A stretch of DNA of 64,000 nt, taken from NCBI GenBank assembly GCA_036867785.1, contig CP145416.1, positions 620,001 to 684,000 on the forward strand. The letters are read 5' to 3'. This stretch comes from Plasmodiophora brassicae. Its lineage: Eukaryota; Endomyxa: Phytomyxea; Phytomyxea; Plasmodiophorida. The notes below the pieces were generated by a model. That model made no database searches. It saw nothing but the letters and a program-made list of their open reading frames with translations, and was not told the DNA's origin. The position numbers and the translations under genes are program-made. Position 1 is the stretch's first letter, and the number at the start of each line of letters is the position of its first letter. Shown here piece by piece: positions 53,014-63,634 of the stretch.

Positions 53014-53984
53014 CTCATGACTGTCTACCTGCTCTTCGAGTACGGGAAACTTCGTCTGCCGTCAGGTGAAAACGACAGCCCTGTTCTCGGCCAGGTGATG
53101 GGCCTTATATCCAAGGAGAAGTACAGTGAGGCGCGTCTGCTCTGGCTGACAGGCAATGGCGTGAAACCAAACTCCAACGTTGTCGACCTGTTTGACAGTT
53201 TGGAGAATATTTTACATCGCTTCGTTCCCAACTTGTTCGCTTTCACGGCTGTTCAAACGTCTTACTGTACTTCCGAGCACTGTCCGGAGCGTTCGAGTCG
53301 GACCCGCCGACCTGGTTTCGACGTACTTCCCGAGGATCTGGATGCTGAGGATTCATCATTGAGTGTTGAGTGTTGACCAATCCATGGTGGATTCCTTTGT
53401 TGGCGATACAGTCACTAGCTGCACGCAGAGAGCTGACGAGGCATTCAGAGCGTCGAAGCCTGATTCCGCATCATTTGGGATGCTGGACGATAATGATGGG
53501 GAACGTCCAGCATCCCAAATGATGCGGAATCAGGCTTCGACGCTCTGAATGCCTCGTCAGCTCTCTGCGTGCAGCTAGTGACTGTATCGCCAACAAAGGA
53601 ATCCACCATGGATTGGTCAACACTCAATGATGAATCCTCAGCATCCAGATCCTCGGGAAGTACGTCGAAACCAGGTCGGCGGGTCTTAAGGCGACTCAAA
53701 CGCTCCGGATAGTGCTCGGAAGTACAGTAAGACGTTTGAACAGCCGTGAAAGCGAACAAGTTGGGAACGAAGCGATGTAAAATATTCTCCAAACTGTCAA
53801 ACAGGTCGACAACGTTGGAGTTTGGTTTCGTCGGCACGTCATTGCCTGTCAGCCAGAGCAGACGCGCCTCACTGTACTTCTCCTTGGATATAAGGCCCAT
53901 CACCTGGCCGAGAACAGGGCTGTCGTTTTCACCTGACGGCAGACGAAGTTTCCCATACTCGAATAGCAGTTAGACAGTCATGAC
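53014..53984. repeat. Near-perfect giant palindrome, 475-bp arms
   Basis: Left arm 53014-53488 and right arm 53505-53984 are inverted copies with only scattered differences, separated by a 16-nt spacer. Both arms carry the same coding-like sequence (GLISKEKYSEARLLWLTGN, VVDLFDSLENILHRF, DVLPEDLDAEDSSL), plus strand on the left and minus strand on the right. Differences include a 7-nt indel (GNGVKPN against GNDVPTKPN) and a stop in the left copy (SVEC, stop) absent from the right (SVDQ). Confidence 0.95.
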
Positions 53985-54714
53985 TCATGAGGCCCCTGTC
54001 CATCGGGCACGTGTTGATAAACCGGATACCGCCGGAGGTGAACCCCCATGGGATACCGAAGGTTTCCCAATCCACTAAGGCTCCAAGTTTCGGAATGGTA
54101 TTCGTGCTCCGAGGTGGGCGCCTGCATGGGAGATTCGCGGCCCCTCTCTCCTGCATAAAAGCTGTGTGAAGACACAACGCGTCGGAACCGATGCATACGA
54201 AAAGCTTTTCACCTATCTTCTTTTCAAACGCTAGGACTTCAGACAAGGATGAAGCCGGAAGCTTCATGATTTTGGCCTTGAGGTACCTGAGGCGGTCAAC
54301 GTTCGCCAGGCTGCGTCGAATATCACCTGATGCTGGTCGAGTTATTGTACCCATTTGTAGCTGCTTGGGAGCGAGCAGGAGCCGTAAGATGATGTGGGCG
54401 AGTGCATGCATTGCTTGGGCACTTGGGCGCAGGGCTTCTGGTTTGGGATGGCGATGGTATCCCTGATGACTGAAAGTTAGCAAGTGAGGGTTGTCGCTAG
54501 TCGTCTCGATGGCTAGAATTGCCCGGCATGCAATATGAGAAACCGGGCGATTGTGCACAGAGCATGACTCCGTACAAGGCGCAGGACGACAGTGTTTGGA
54601 GCGCCGCTTGGGCAGTCGGGGACGAACGGTGAACCCGCATCCGTCCACTGAACAGGCATACACCTCCAGACACGACTTCTTCACTCGTGCAGACGAGGTA
54701 CTAAATCGCGCCAT
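53445..54714 (-). mobile_element. Unknown repetitive element, broken ORF (copy A)
   Basis: A minus-strand coding region running leftwards from 54714 into the palindrome. The first part (54714-53929) encodes a cysteine-containing N-terminus (YACSVDGCGFTVRPRLPKRR, CTESCSVHNRPVSHIACRA), then HQGYHRHPKPEALRPSAQAM and DRLRYLKAKIMKLPASSL. A frame change near 53980 is needed to continue into LLFEYGKLRLPSGENDSP and the palindrome-encoded part. The Cys/His layout resembles zinc-binding N-termini of MULE-type or similar transposases, but no DDE catalytic core was recognised. A direct partial copy lies at 56003-56237. Broken by frameshift; dead. Confidence 0.55.
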
Positions 54715-55267
54715 GGATCAAGAAGTGTTCAGGTATGAAACCCTCGACTGGTCAGTGGGTACAGATACGTACGGTGTGCGTGACGTTTCCATCTGGCCAC
54801 TCTGGACTGACATCGGTTGGCGTAGAAACCTCGTCAACCGGGCTGGGAACTGGCACTGGATGCTCCCAGTGAATGCGGTTTGAGCCAGGAGGAACGGCCA
54901 AATGCGGGTCTCGCGAATTCTGCTCGGCCTCCGAAGTATGTCGTCAATCGTGCTGGGAACCAGCACTGGATGTTTCCGCTGATGCGAGTTGGGCCAGGAG
55001 GAAACGGCCAAGTGCGGGTCTGGCGAATCCTGCTCGGCCGCCGAAGTATGGCTGTAGAGTTATGCCGCCCCTCACGTGCCGACTCCGACGGCAAATGGCT
55101 TCGCATGAAAGCATCAATGCGCTCGTTCCACTCAGCCTTGACCTCATTAGCAGTTCCATAGCAAGACGGCATACGAGAAACTTCGTAAATTCGTCTGTCT
55201 TCGAGGCCATGTCCGTTAGCCGTCGCTGCCGATACGCAAAGGACGCACGTTAAGAGGGAAGACTTTG
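54715..55267. other. Gap holding a tandem duplication
   Basis: About 550 bp with no gene called. Its only clear structure is the 110-bp tandem repeat at 54832-55051. Confidence 0.5.
54832..55051. repeat. 110-bp tandem duplication
   Basis: Units 54832-54941 and 54942-55051, both starting CGTCAA and containing GGCACTGGATG/AGCACTGGATG and GGAACGGCCAA/GGAAACGGCCAA. They differ at about 15 positions, so the duplication is not very recent. Confidence 0.9.
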
Positions 55268-55600
55268 GAACTGATCACCTAGAGTATGGTACGTCGCACC
55301 CAGTCATTGGAACTCAGCACCTAGAGTTTGGGACACAGCACCTAGAGTTTGGGACACAGCACCTAGAGTTTGGGAAACATCACCTAGAGTTTGGGACACA
55401 GCCCCTAGAGTTTGGGACATAACACCCAGAACTGAGCATTACCACCTAGAATCTGGGAAACGTCACCCACACCTGGAATTTCGCACCCAATTAGGTTTTG
55501 GGTTCACCACCTTAAGTCTGGTAACTAGCACATAAGCTTTGGAATAAACCACCTAGATTTCGGTACTGAGCACCGTACGTTTGGAACTCGGAACTCCACA
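55268..55600 (-). repeat. 21-bp tandem array, left arm
   Basis: Tandem 21-bp units built on CACCTAGAGTTTGGGA followed by five variable bases; five or six central units (55314-55420) are nearly identical and outer ones decay to about 55600. Because 21 is a multiple of three, each unit reads as seven residues on the minus strand (pattern like VPNSRCC). Related in reverse orientation to the array at 56790-57045. Confidence 0.9.
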
Positions 55601-55835
55601 CCAATAACTTTGTAGCATAAAAGGACCCAGTTCACCAGTAGGTAGACCCCGCGGCGCCATCTACAAGGCCGCATTTTCGTTACCGTTGGCTTGGCACTTA
55701 CGTTACACTTTGGGCCAGAGTGGACGCGTAGGGGAGACCTCGTTGGAGCCATCACGTGGTCAATCGTGCATGATGTCAAGTGCGACTTCTTTTTCGAATG
55801 ACGCGGTAAACGTTTTAAGTAGGTCATTCTCTGTG

Positions 55836-56562
55836 TTATTCGTAATCGAGTGCACCGCCTAGTACCCTTGGGCGCCCAGGTCCGGGCAGATAACCTTGCG
55901 GTCCAGCCCGGACCTCTTCTTGTAGTGCTGGGACAACTCGTCCACCGCCACGAGGTCCCTGTCCGGCACGACGTTGTCCATTGATCGATCCGCACAAAAA
56001 TGCCAGACAAGGATGATGCCGGAAGCTTCATGGTTTGGCCTTGAAGTACCTGAGGCGGTCAACGTTCACCAGGCTGCGATGAATATCATCTGATGATGGT
56101 CGTGTCATTGTACACCCATTTGTAGCTGCTTGGGAGTGAGCTCAGGAGCCGTAAGTATGGATGATATGGGCGAGTACATGCATTACCTGGGCACTTGGGC
56201 GCAGGGCTACTGGTTTGGGATGGCGATGGTACCCGAGCATTGCCGGTCGAAGGTTGGCAAGTCGGTGTAGCGGCGCACAGGTGCCCTGTGCGTTGGCTCC
56301 TAAGTGATCGGGTTCTGTGTACATATCATTGCGGCCGTAAAAAAGTTCAACCTACCGATCCCAGGCCAAATCGCCCTATCGGGAGGTCTGTCAATCGCGT
56401 CCAACAGCGGGCGTCGTGGCCAGCGTCGTGCCGAACAGGGACCTCGTGGCGGTGGACGAAGTGTCCCAGCACTACAAGAAGAGGTTCTGGCTGGACCGCA
56501 AGGTTATCTGCCCGGACCTGGGCGCCCAAGGGTACAAGGCGGTGCACTCGATTACGAATAAT
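55836..56562. mobile_element. Element copy B with inverted coding segments
   Basis: Two inverted copies, 55836-55983 (read on minus) and 56424-56562 (read on plus), encode RDLVAVDEVSQHYKKRFWLD and DRKVICPDLGAQGYKAVHS; the minus copy has a TAG where the plus copy has AAG (QGY-stop against QGYKA). Between them, 56003-56237 is a direct diverged copy of 54244-54470 from copy A (shared RHPKP, LRPSAQ, VDRLRY). The structure suggests insertion of one element piece into another followed by inversion. Protein family not recognised. Confidence 0.6.
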
Positions 56563-56789
56563 ACAAATGCAACCATGTCAGTGAGCTGCACGACGCTGGC
56601 CACGACGCCCACGGGTGCCGGCCGGGGGGCGCGATTAACGAACTGCCCGACAGGAGCTACTTGGCCGGGTATCGGAAGGTTGTGCAACTAGGACCAATCG
56701 CCAAACTGCTGGCGACCTACACGACGCTGACGGTTGAGTTGGAGCTGCAACGCTCCGCGGGTGCGGAATGTGAAGTCTCACATAGGTCG

Positions 56790-57045
56790 GCTAAGGTGGA
56801 GTGCGCCAGTCTCTTGGTAGAGCGTACCAGTCTTTGGGTTGACAGCACCAGTCTCTGGGTGGAATGCACCAGTCTCTGGGTGGAGTGCTCCAGTCTCTGG
56901 GTGGATTATACCAGGTTTTGGGTGGAGTGCACCAGTTTCTGGGTGCTGAATCCCAACTGGACACCCTGTGACCTGTTTGGGTGAAAAGTGACAAAGTCTG
57001 GGTGTCGCATCCCAGGCTCTAGGTGTGGCATAAAATATTGGGTGC
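56790..57045 (+). repeat. 21-bp tandem array, right arm
   Basis: Tandem 21-bp units around CCAGTCTCTGGGTGGAGTG, from about 56805 to 57045, reading on the plus strand as the heptad TSLWVEC and on the minus strand as HPETGAL. Unit ends degrade towards 57045. The shared CTCTxGGTG core with the reverse complement of the 55268-55600 array indicates that both come from one ancestral repeat and now form inverted ends of a 1.8-kb block. Confidence 0.9.
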
Positions 57046-57242
57046 TTCAACCTTTTTCTCGCACGCGCTACGGAAAATCATTTACTTACTTTGCTTGTTC
57101 AATCGCCCGTACTATTGCCAAACGTAATGCCTCGACACAAGAGGCCCCTCTGCCAATTCGCAACTTTTGGATAAGTTCGTCAAACTTGATATTTTCATAC
57201 CGAAGTTCGTAGGTACGTACGAACTTGTTTCGCAGCACTCAT

Positions 57243-58473
57243 TTAATAGTCATCTTCAACAGGCTGCACGGGTTCAAATCGGGCCCGGCGGTCAGCTTCC
57301 GGCAGGACGGCCCAGTTGGGAGAGTGCCCAGAATGGTGCCATTTGAAGTCCTTGACTTGGTCGAATTTGTTCGTGACAGATAGGCCAGACGTGTCCCAGT
57401 CTTGGGAAAGGGACCGGTAGACGAAGTTGTAGGGAGCGACAAGGATCCCGGAGCAGTCTTCGATAATGGGGTCGGATATCACATGCATGTACAACCGAAC
57501 GTCATGACAACCGTGAATGCGAGCCTGTCAGACGGCTAAATACGAACCCTGCTTGATGCAACGAGAATCGACCTGTCGTGACGCGATAACAAACGTAGAA
57601 TTCGAGCAGTTTTCGATATGTACAGACCCAGCTGTCGGGCCGATCATGACAGTGCTGTTCTGACGAAGCAAATGTCATAGCGTTGTTATACGGATATCCG
57701 GGTATCGTACATGCACACCATCCACACGTAGAGCTCGTATTGAAAAGCATACGCTTATGGTGGAGTTTCTGACGTTGTTGATTGAGATAGAGTTCACTGT
57801 GCGCTCTCCACGCTCATGGCAAACAGTTGCCAGGTTCCTGCAAAGCGCACTGAGATCACCGACACCCTTGGTGAAGCCATAGCGCTCCATACAGATTGGA
57901 TATTGTCAAGTCGCTGTCTTGGTCCCGTAGCAGAATGGAATCTGCCATCAAATCTGAGTAATGATGACATGGACCGCATTCGAGTGGTGGACTACCCAAG
58001 ACGTCGTCATCAGCGTCCTCAGGGACAGGTGCTGAAGCTGGTTCAGTCAGTGCCCCTGGGCTTGGCCCCGATAGCTTTTCCTTGCTGAACGCGAACTTAG
58101 GCCGAGGCTGGGTCCGCAGTCGCCAACTCGAGATATCGCGTTCGACATCAGCCAGCAGCTATAGGCGCCATATTGGAATAGAGACGCACCGAGGACAGCA
58201 ACGCCATTGTACCTTCATTGTATACTTGATCGTGTACGACGGCAAGAAGTACTTCGAGCGTCGGAGAAGGTCGGCGGCGTCCTGATGCAATTGCTGGGCG
58301 CGGGCGACATCCCCATCGGGCAGCGCGTTACGCGAGTCCCGACACAGCCGGTTAAGGTCCGCCTCGAACCGCGTCACATCCTCCGCCGGCACGGCCGCCT
58401 GCGCTCGGGCCGCCTTGGCCTGCTCCTGCCGGGCCAGGAACTCCTCGTGCCGCGCTTTGAGCCGCTCCGCCAT
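57243..58473 (-). CDS. TBCC: Tubulin-binding cofactor C (TBCC)
   Basis: Tubulin-folding cofactor C, which triggers GTP hydrolysis by tubulin in the cofactor complex. The start at 58473 gives a charged helical N-terminus (MAERLKARHEEFLARQEQAK, DLNRLCRDSRNALPDGD) matching the TBCC spectrin-like domain. Middle exons carry IGPTAGSVHIENCSNSTFVI and ASRQ joined across an intron to ARIHGCHDVRLYMHV, containing the arginine of the family's QxR catalytic motif. The C-terminus SDPIIEDCSGILVAPYNFVY, FDQVKDFKWHH and SPNWAVLPE is diagnostic. Several short introns; the segment 58150-57700 is not fully resolved. The C-terminal stop is at 57243-57245. Confidence 0.85.
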
Positions 58474-58631
58474 AACGCACTGCGATTGCTCAACGGATCG
58501 CGGATAGCCCGCCGCTGCGGACGACTACCACGAAGCTCGTGGTGCTACCGAACTCCTATGCCAGTATCGAACGCTCCAACGGTTTTGTCTATGCGGGTCA
58601 ATGTCCAAACGTCCGATGTACTCTGAGCAAA

Positions 58632-61600
58632 TCATCGGTCGATGCGGTAGGTGAGCTCGAGAAGTAAACTGTTGACGGTAACGCTGACCGAACTCAACGC
58701 CATTGCCAGGCCGGCCATCCATGGAACCAGGGCCACGTGGAGCCAAGGGTACAGTACGCCTGCGGCAACGGGGATGCCTACACAATTAAAGCCGAACGCC
58801 CAGGCGAAGTTCCACCGGATTCTGGAGAACGTCCTGCGGGACAGGTCCAGCAATACCTCGACGTCGCGTAGGTCGGATTTGACAAGTATGATCTGGCCTG
58901 ACTCCATGGCGACATCGGAACCGGTCCCGATCGCAATGCCAAGATCCGCCTGTGCCAACGCGATCGCATCGTTGATGCCGTCGCCGACCATTCCGACAAC
59001 CTCGCCCTGAAGTTGAAGCGATCGGATGCATTCAGCTTTGTCGCCTGGAAGGACTTGACTAATGACGTTGTTTGGCGGAATCCCAATGAGATTGGCGACG
59101 GTTCGGGCAGTATTGTCGTTATCTCCGGTCAGCATCCAGACGGAAATGCCACGCTTGGAAAGCGACGAAACGAGATTAGGCGCCTCAGGCCGTATCGGGT
59201 CTGCAATTGCGAGACCGGCGAGAACCATACCGGGTCTCCGGATTTGCTCGGAAGGCCAGGAAATGCCAACCAGCACCAGCGACCTCCCAAGGGTCTGCCA
59301 CTGCTCAATGTGGGCGCGAAGGTCTTGCGACGCGGCGTTAACGACGCACCCATGTTCTGCAAGCCAAGATTGACTCCCGATGACGACTTCGAACGCATCG
59401 TCGACGCGTGCTTTAACTGACGCGATGAGGCCTTTGCCGGGCACCTCGCGACTCCCAGACACATCGCACCCTGCTGCTGGTGCAGACCATGCGTCACCGG
59501 CGACACTTCTGACGTGATCGGCAACGGCACGAGAGAGGGGGTGTGATGACAGGCTTGCGGCTGTACCAACCAGCGCCCAGAGCGACGCCTTATCGCGTGC
59601 GATATGAGGAAACTGATGGCAGACGTCATCAGAAATCCAGGCCTCAATGACCTTCGGCCGCCCTTGGGTCAACGTTCCTGTCTTATCGAATGCGAGTATC
59701 TTGACCTTCCTGGCGGTTTCTAGTGCGGCACCGCCACCTTTCAGCAGAACGCCATGTCGCGCAGCGATACCGGTTGCAACCATGATGGCTGTCGGCGTGG
59801 CCAATCCAAGCGCACATGGACATGCGATCACGAGAACGGATACGGCGAACTCAACGGCGAACATAACCGGCGTGCGACCAGGCGGAATCCAATCGCTCGG
59901 AAACGAGCCGGTCGTTGCCAATGACCCCCACACCAGAAATGTCAACAGAGACACAACAAGTACGAAGGGGACAAACACGGCCGAGATCCGATCTGCATAG
60001 ATCTGGACCTTCGCTTTCGACGACTGGGCATTCTCGACAAGGCTGATTATTCGGGCAAGAGCAGTATCTGGGCCTGCACGGGTAACTTTCACGAGAATGG
60101 TACCTGTTTCGTTGATAGTACCGCCAAGGACTTCGTCACCCGGCTCTTTCGCGACCGGTATGGATTCCCCAGTTAGCATCGATTCATTAACGTACGAGGA
60201 CCCGCTGACCACGACGCCGTCTGATGGCACCCGGGCACCAGCATGGACCTGAACAACATCGCCAACTTGAACGAGATCGATTGGAATGTCAATCGTTTCC
60301 ATTATTGCTTCAGGGTTTTCGAAAGACAGGACAAGAGTAGCCGTTCCAGGCGACAACGCCATCAGACGCGAGATAGACTGTGACAAACGCCCCTTTGCGA
60401 GAGCCTCAAGAAACTTGCCGAGTAAAATGAAGAAGATCAGGAAGACCGATGTCTCAAAGTACTGGTCGACAAGATGTGCCCCAGTAGCCAGGTTAACAAT
60501 GACGGCATACACGGAGAAAACGTAAGATATTGTCGTCCCAAGTGCAACGAGCACGTCCATGTTTGCGGTCTTCAGCTTGGTAATGGATTTCCAACTGTGA
60601 ATGTAGAAACCTCGTCCGAGCCAGAACTGGACGGGCGTAGAAAGAATCCACAGCAGTACGTCATGGACGGCCACTCCAGGCAGAATGTCGTCCATCAGGA
60701 AACGGGCAAACGCGTTTGATTGGGGCAAGAACATTGGGACCATTCCAAACACGAAGGTCGGGATCGCGAATCCAAGGGCGATTAGCATCTTGTGGCGGTA
60801 TAGTCGAAGCTCAGGATCGCCTGATCGCGTATGACCTGCCGTGGAAATGGACGCCTCGTATCCACAATCGTCGACGAAAGCAATTAGGTCGCGAACGCCG
60901 ACCTTGGACGGGTCATAGTCGATCGATGCAGATTTGGACAGGAGTGATGCCGAGACAGACTTGACACCTGGCTGTCGACCGAGTGCATTCTCCACAGCGG
61001 ATACACAGGACGCGCACGTCATGCCTTGTACTGACAGTGCCACATGTGCAATGTTCGTGGAACGTTGTTCCACTATCGCCCTTGAAACGACATTGAATCC
61101 CGCATCTTTGATGATGCTCGCGATCTCGTCCGGCGATATGATATTCGAATCATGGGACAGGACGACACGTTGCGGCAGCAGCGAAACGGCAACAGAGCCA
61201 CGATCCACTCCAGGACGGGCTTTTAGCAACGACTCGATTGACCTCACACACGACACGCACGACATGCCGGAAATCATGAACGACGATGACACGGTTGCTG
61301 CGGATTGGACAGAAACAGCAGACGCATCCGGGTTCGCCTGATATACTGCCGCAGGTGTTGCCATTGTCGCGAGATCAGAGATCTCATTACCCAGGAGAAC
61401 GGAGGCGCACCCGCACCCGGATATCGCCTGGCGAACATCTTCGAAATCGTTGACAGGGGCGGTGAAAATGATATCCAAATAGGCAACTGGGCCATCTCCA
61501 GGGTCATTCGAGCTTAGACAAGCGCTGCGGAACGTAGGGAGGCGGGTCGCCAGGCTACGCGTGATCTCCCGGGTCAGGACGCGATGGTGCGTTTGCCGCC

Positions 61601-61805
61601 TGGTGTCGCCGTACTCGACACGTGCTGGGACGACAACGAACTTTCGCCTCTGCTGCGACACGATAAACGCGCACGAGCACCGAACGCAAGTGCAGTCTTC
61701 ACATTGTTCACAAACACGTTGACGCGCGTCGCCTTTGCTTCCCTCGCCGTTCCCGGACAGCAAATTCGCAGATAGCATGGCGGCAGGTGGCCGGATCGAA
61801 CGCAA
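58632..61805 (-). CDS. Cu+-transporting P1B-type ATPase
   Basis: Copper-exporting ATPase of up to 1057 residues with no intron (alternative start M10, MLSANLLSGNGEG). A cysteine-rich N-terminus (CEQCEDCTCVRCSC) precedes a degenerate heavy-metal domain with SGCGCASV and two clear HMA domains with GMSCVSC and GMTCASC. The membrane and catalytic core has LTGES (actuator), ACPCALGLATPTAIMVATG (CPC metal site), AFDKTGTLTQG (phosphorylation), SSHPLSRAVADH (HP motif), MLTGDNDNTARTVA and MVGDGINDAIALAQAD, then two C-terminal helices with the MALSSVSVTVNSLLL signature. All catalytic motifs are intact. Expected to pump Cu+ into the secretory pathway or out of the cell, as ATP7/CCC2 do. Confidence 0.95.
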   Translation of the reverse strand: MRSIRPPAAMLSANLLSGNGEGSKGDARQRVCEQCEDCTCVRCSCAFIVSQQRRKFVVVPARVEYGDTRRQTHHRVLTREITRSLATRLPTFRSACLSSNDPGDGPVAYLDIIFTAPVNDFEDVRQAISGCGCASVLLGNEISDLATMATPAAVYQANPDASAVSVQSAATVSSSFMISGMSCVSCVRSIESLLKARPGVDRGSVAVSLLPQRVVLSHDSNIISPDEIASIIKDAGFNVVSRAIVEQRSTNIAHVALSVQGMTCASCVSAVENALGRQPGVKSVSASLLSKSASIDYDPSKVGVRDLIAFVDDCGYEASISTAGHTRSGDPELRLYRHKMLIALGFAIPTFVFGMVPMFLPQSNAFARFLMDDILPGVAVHDVLLWILSTPVQFWLGRGFYIHSWKSITKLKTANMDVLVALGTTISYVFSVYAVIVNLATGAHLVDQYFETSVFLIFFILLGKFLEALAKGRLSQSISRLMALSPGTATLVLSFENPEAIMETIDIPIDLVQVGDVVQVHAGARVPSDGVVVSGSSYVNESMLTGESIPVAKEPGDEVLGGTINETGTILVKVTRAGPDTALARIISLVENAQSSKAKVQIYADRISAVFVPFVLVVSLLTFLVWGSLATTGSFPSDWIPPGRTPVMFAVEFAVSVLVIACPCALGLATPTAIMVATGIAARHGVLLKGGGAALETARKVKILAFDKTGTLTQGRPKVIEAWISDDVCHQFPHIARDKASLWALVGTAASLSSHPLSRAVADHVRSVAGDAWSAPAAGCDVSGSREVPGKGLIASVKARVDDAFEVVIGSQSWLAEHGCVVNAASQDLRAHIEQWQTLGRSLVLVGISWPSEQIRRPGMVLAGLAIADPIRPEAPNLVSSLSKRGISVWMLTGDNDNTARTVANLIGIPPNNVISQVLPGDKAECIRSLQLQGEVVGMVGDGINDAIALAQADLGIAIGTGSDVAMESGQIILVKSDLRDVEVLLDLSRRTFSRIRWNFAWAFGFNCVGIPVAAGVLYPWLHVALVPWMAGLAMALSSVSVTVNSLLLELTYRIDR

Positions 61806-62082
61806 ACACGGCGGGGGAATGTTTCAGACGGCGTCGACGAGCATCGCCCTATGCTAATCGGTAGGCGCTTGCCGTCAGCCCAATTGCCTGTTGCGCCCCA
61901 CCTGCCCGTACCCGATCTTCCTACCGGCGAATCTGGGGCTCCCTTCGACTGATCTTGCCCTCCGCGGAATCGTGCTGTGTTCGTATCGTGCGCGTTCGTA
62001 CGAAAAAGGGGGGCAAAACGATCATTCGCTGTCTGTCAGTGACGGGAAGGGTCAACAGCGGGATCGGCCGTTGCGCGGTGCG
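61806..62082. other. Divergent promoter and possible first exon of the ANTH gene
   Basis: A 277-bp spacer. The frame of the ANTH gene stays open backwards to about 61891 without an ATG, so a first exon may lie here, spliced near 62045. Confidence 0.4.
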
Positions 62083-63475
62083 ATGATCAAAGCCGTGGCG
62101 ACGTATGGCCTGAGGCAGCACGACAAGGACATCGTGAAGGCGACGTGGAACGATGACACGCCCACCGGCGAGGAGCTCATTCAGTCGCTGATCGACTACT
62201 CGTCCCGATCTGCGCGACACGGTCTGGCCGGTGCCATCCGGCAACGAATAACGCCACAATCGCCGTGGAAGGTTCGTTGATAACGCAGGTTGGTTGCGTC
62301 CGTTATGATAATGCTTGAAGCAGGTGGTCCTCAAAGCGCTCTCCCTCGTTCACCGACTAATCCGTGATGGTGACGAGTCATTCTTGCAGGTGGACAGCGA
62401 AGCGTATCTGCTCAGCTCGTCCTTGTTGACTGTGCCAGCTAGGATGCCTTGCATTGCCACCGTATGCTCGCCCTCGATAATTATTGCGACAGCTCGACGC
62501 AGGAGGGCGTGGAGCAGTCTTCGTTCATCGGGCAATATGCCCGCTTCCTGTCACAAAAGCTGGACATGTACAACGAACTCAACTATGTTCTTGAACGACG
62601 CTTCAAGGATAATTCGTCGTCTGCCATGGAGTGGATTGGGTCGCTACCGTTGACGGTACGCGGAAACGTATTGTGTCAGTGCGAGTCAGCTTCAATGTTG
62701 TATACAGGAGATTCAAAGAACGTTCGGGCTGGTGTTCACTGCCATGGAAAGACTGATGGATTGCGAAGTCTACGTCATGTATGACGACATTCATCCGATT
62801 GCTCGCAAGACTCTAGTCATGCTTCTCAAAGATTCGTTGCGTTTCTATTCCTTTCTCACCATTTCGATATTCCAACTCATCGGTAGATGTCCATAGCCAC
62901 CAGCCACGATCGCATATCTGACTCTGTTCGAACCAGATCAGGTTAATACGTTCGACAACCTAGTTTGCGCATGGATGTCTGAACAGCTCGACCGATTCTC
63001 AAAGCTGAATGTCCGATACAAATCGTGGAGTCATAAGCTGTGCGCGCTGAAACTCATTAACGAGACGTTTCTGCCGAACTTCGACACCATTCCTGCCGGC
63101 GTGATCGCCAATGTGAAAACGTTGTTGAGTGCCAAGGCTCACGAAAGACGAACGTCCAGCAAGCCAGAGAAAGACCGCAGCAGGTCGGCGTCCAGAACAC
63201 CCAAGACGACTACGGCCTCTGAACAAATCGCGTTCGTGGTTCCGCCGTCGCCTACAAGCACTAGGACACGTAAGTCGAAAGGTCAACAGCAACAGGGCCA
63301 GCCCACGCCACACAAGCATGAAGTGGACCTGCTTGGCCTTGATTCCATGTTTCAGTCGGCCGCCCAGCTGGCACCCTCTAACGCCCAACCCAACGGCATC
63401 TCGAACCCGTTCCAACTGGACGACCGCAAGACTCAGCCGTATTACACGGGTGACTTCAACGACTTTAATCAATGA
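62083..63475 (+). CDS. AP180/CALM-like ANTH-domain clathrin assembly protein
   Basis: Endocytic adaptor that binds phosphoinositides through an ANTH domain and recruits clathrin. The first ATG in the open frame (62083) begins MIKAVATYGLRQHDKDIVKA, followed by a segment ending SPWK, then after an intron VVLKALSLVHRLIRDGDESF, a classic ANTH stretch. Later exons give YARFLSQKLDMYNELNYVLE, MERLMDCEVY and SLRFYSFLTISIFQLI. The last exon (from about 62975) finishes the helical domain and has a disordered tail with VDLLGLDS and NPFQLDD, typical adaptor-binding DLL and NPF motifs. At least four short introns. The upstream in-frame sequence QQRDRPLRGA suggests a missing first exon with the lipid-binding basic residues. 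Confidence 0.85.
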
Positions 63476-63634
63476 AGCAGTGTTGCCCATGGCCTCTAGG
63501 TGCGCGCCTGGCACACGTCATTGGCATGTTCGGCTGGGGGGTGGCGCGCCCCGCCCCGATCTTCGGGAATGATCCAGAATCATTCTGATCCTGCTGGCAG
63601 CGGGTGATCTTTGGATGATTGTGCGGCTGTGTCG

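Noticed and set aside
53929-53985. Continuation of the element protein through MTV...LLFEYGK in one frame
   Set aside because: A stop and a frame change separate the two parts; the copy is broken, so no intact protein is called.
55268-55600. CRISPR-like appearance of the 21-bp repeats
   Set aside because: Units are directly adjacent with no unique spacers, the host is eukaryotic and there are no cas genes.
57255-57285. GGTTCAAATC resembling a tRNA T-loop
   Set aside because: It lies in the TBCC coding exon, and no acceptor or anticodon stem could be paired around it.
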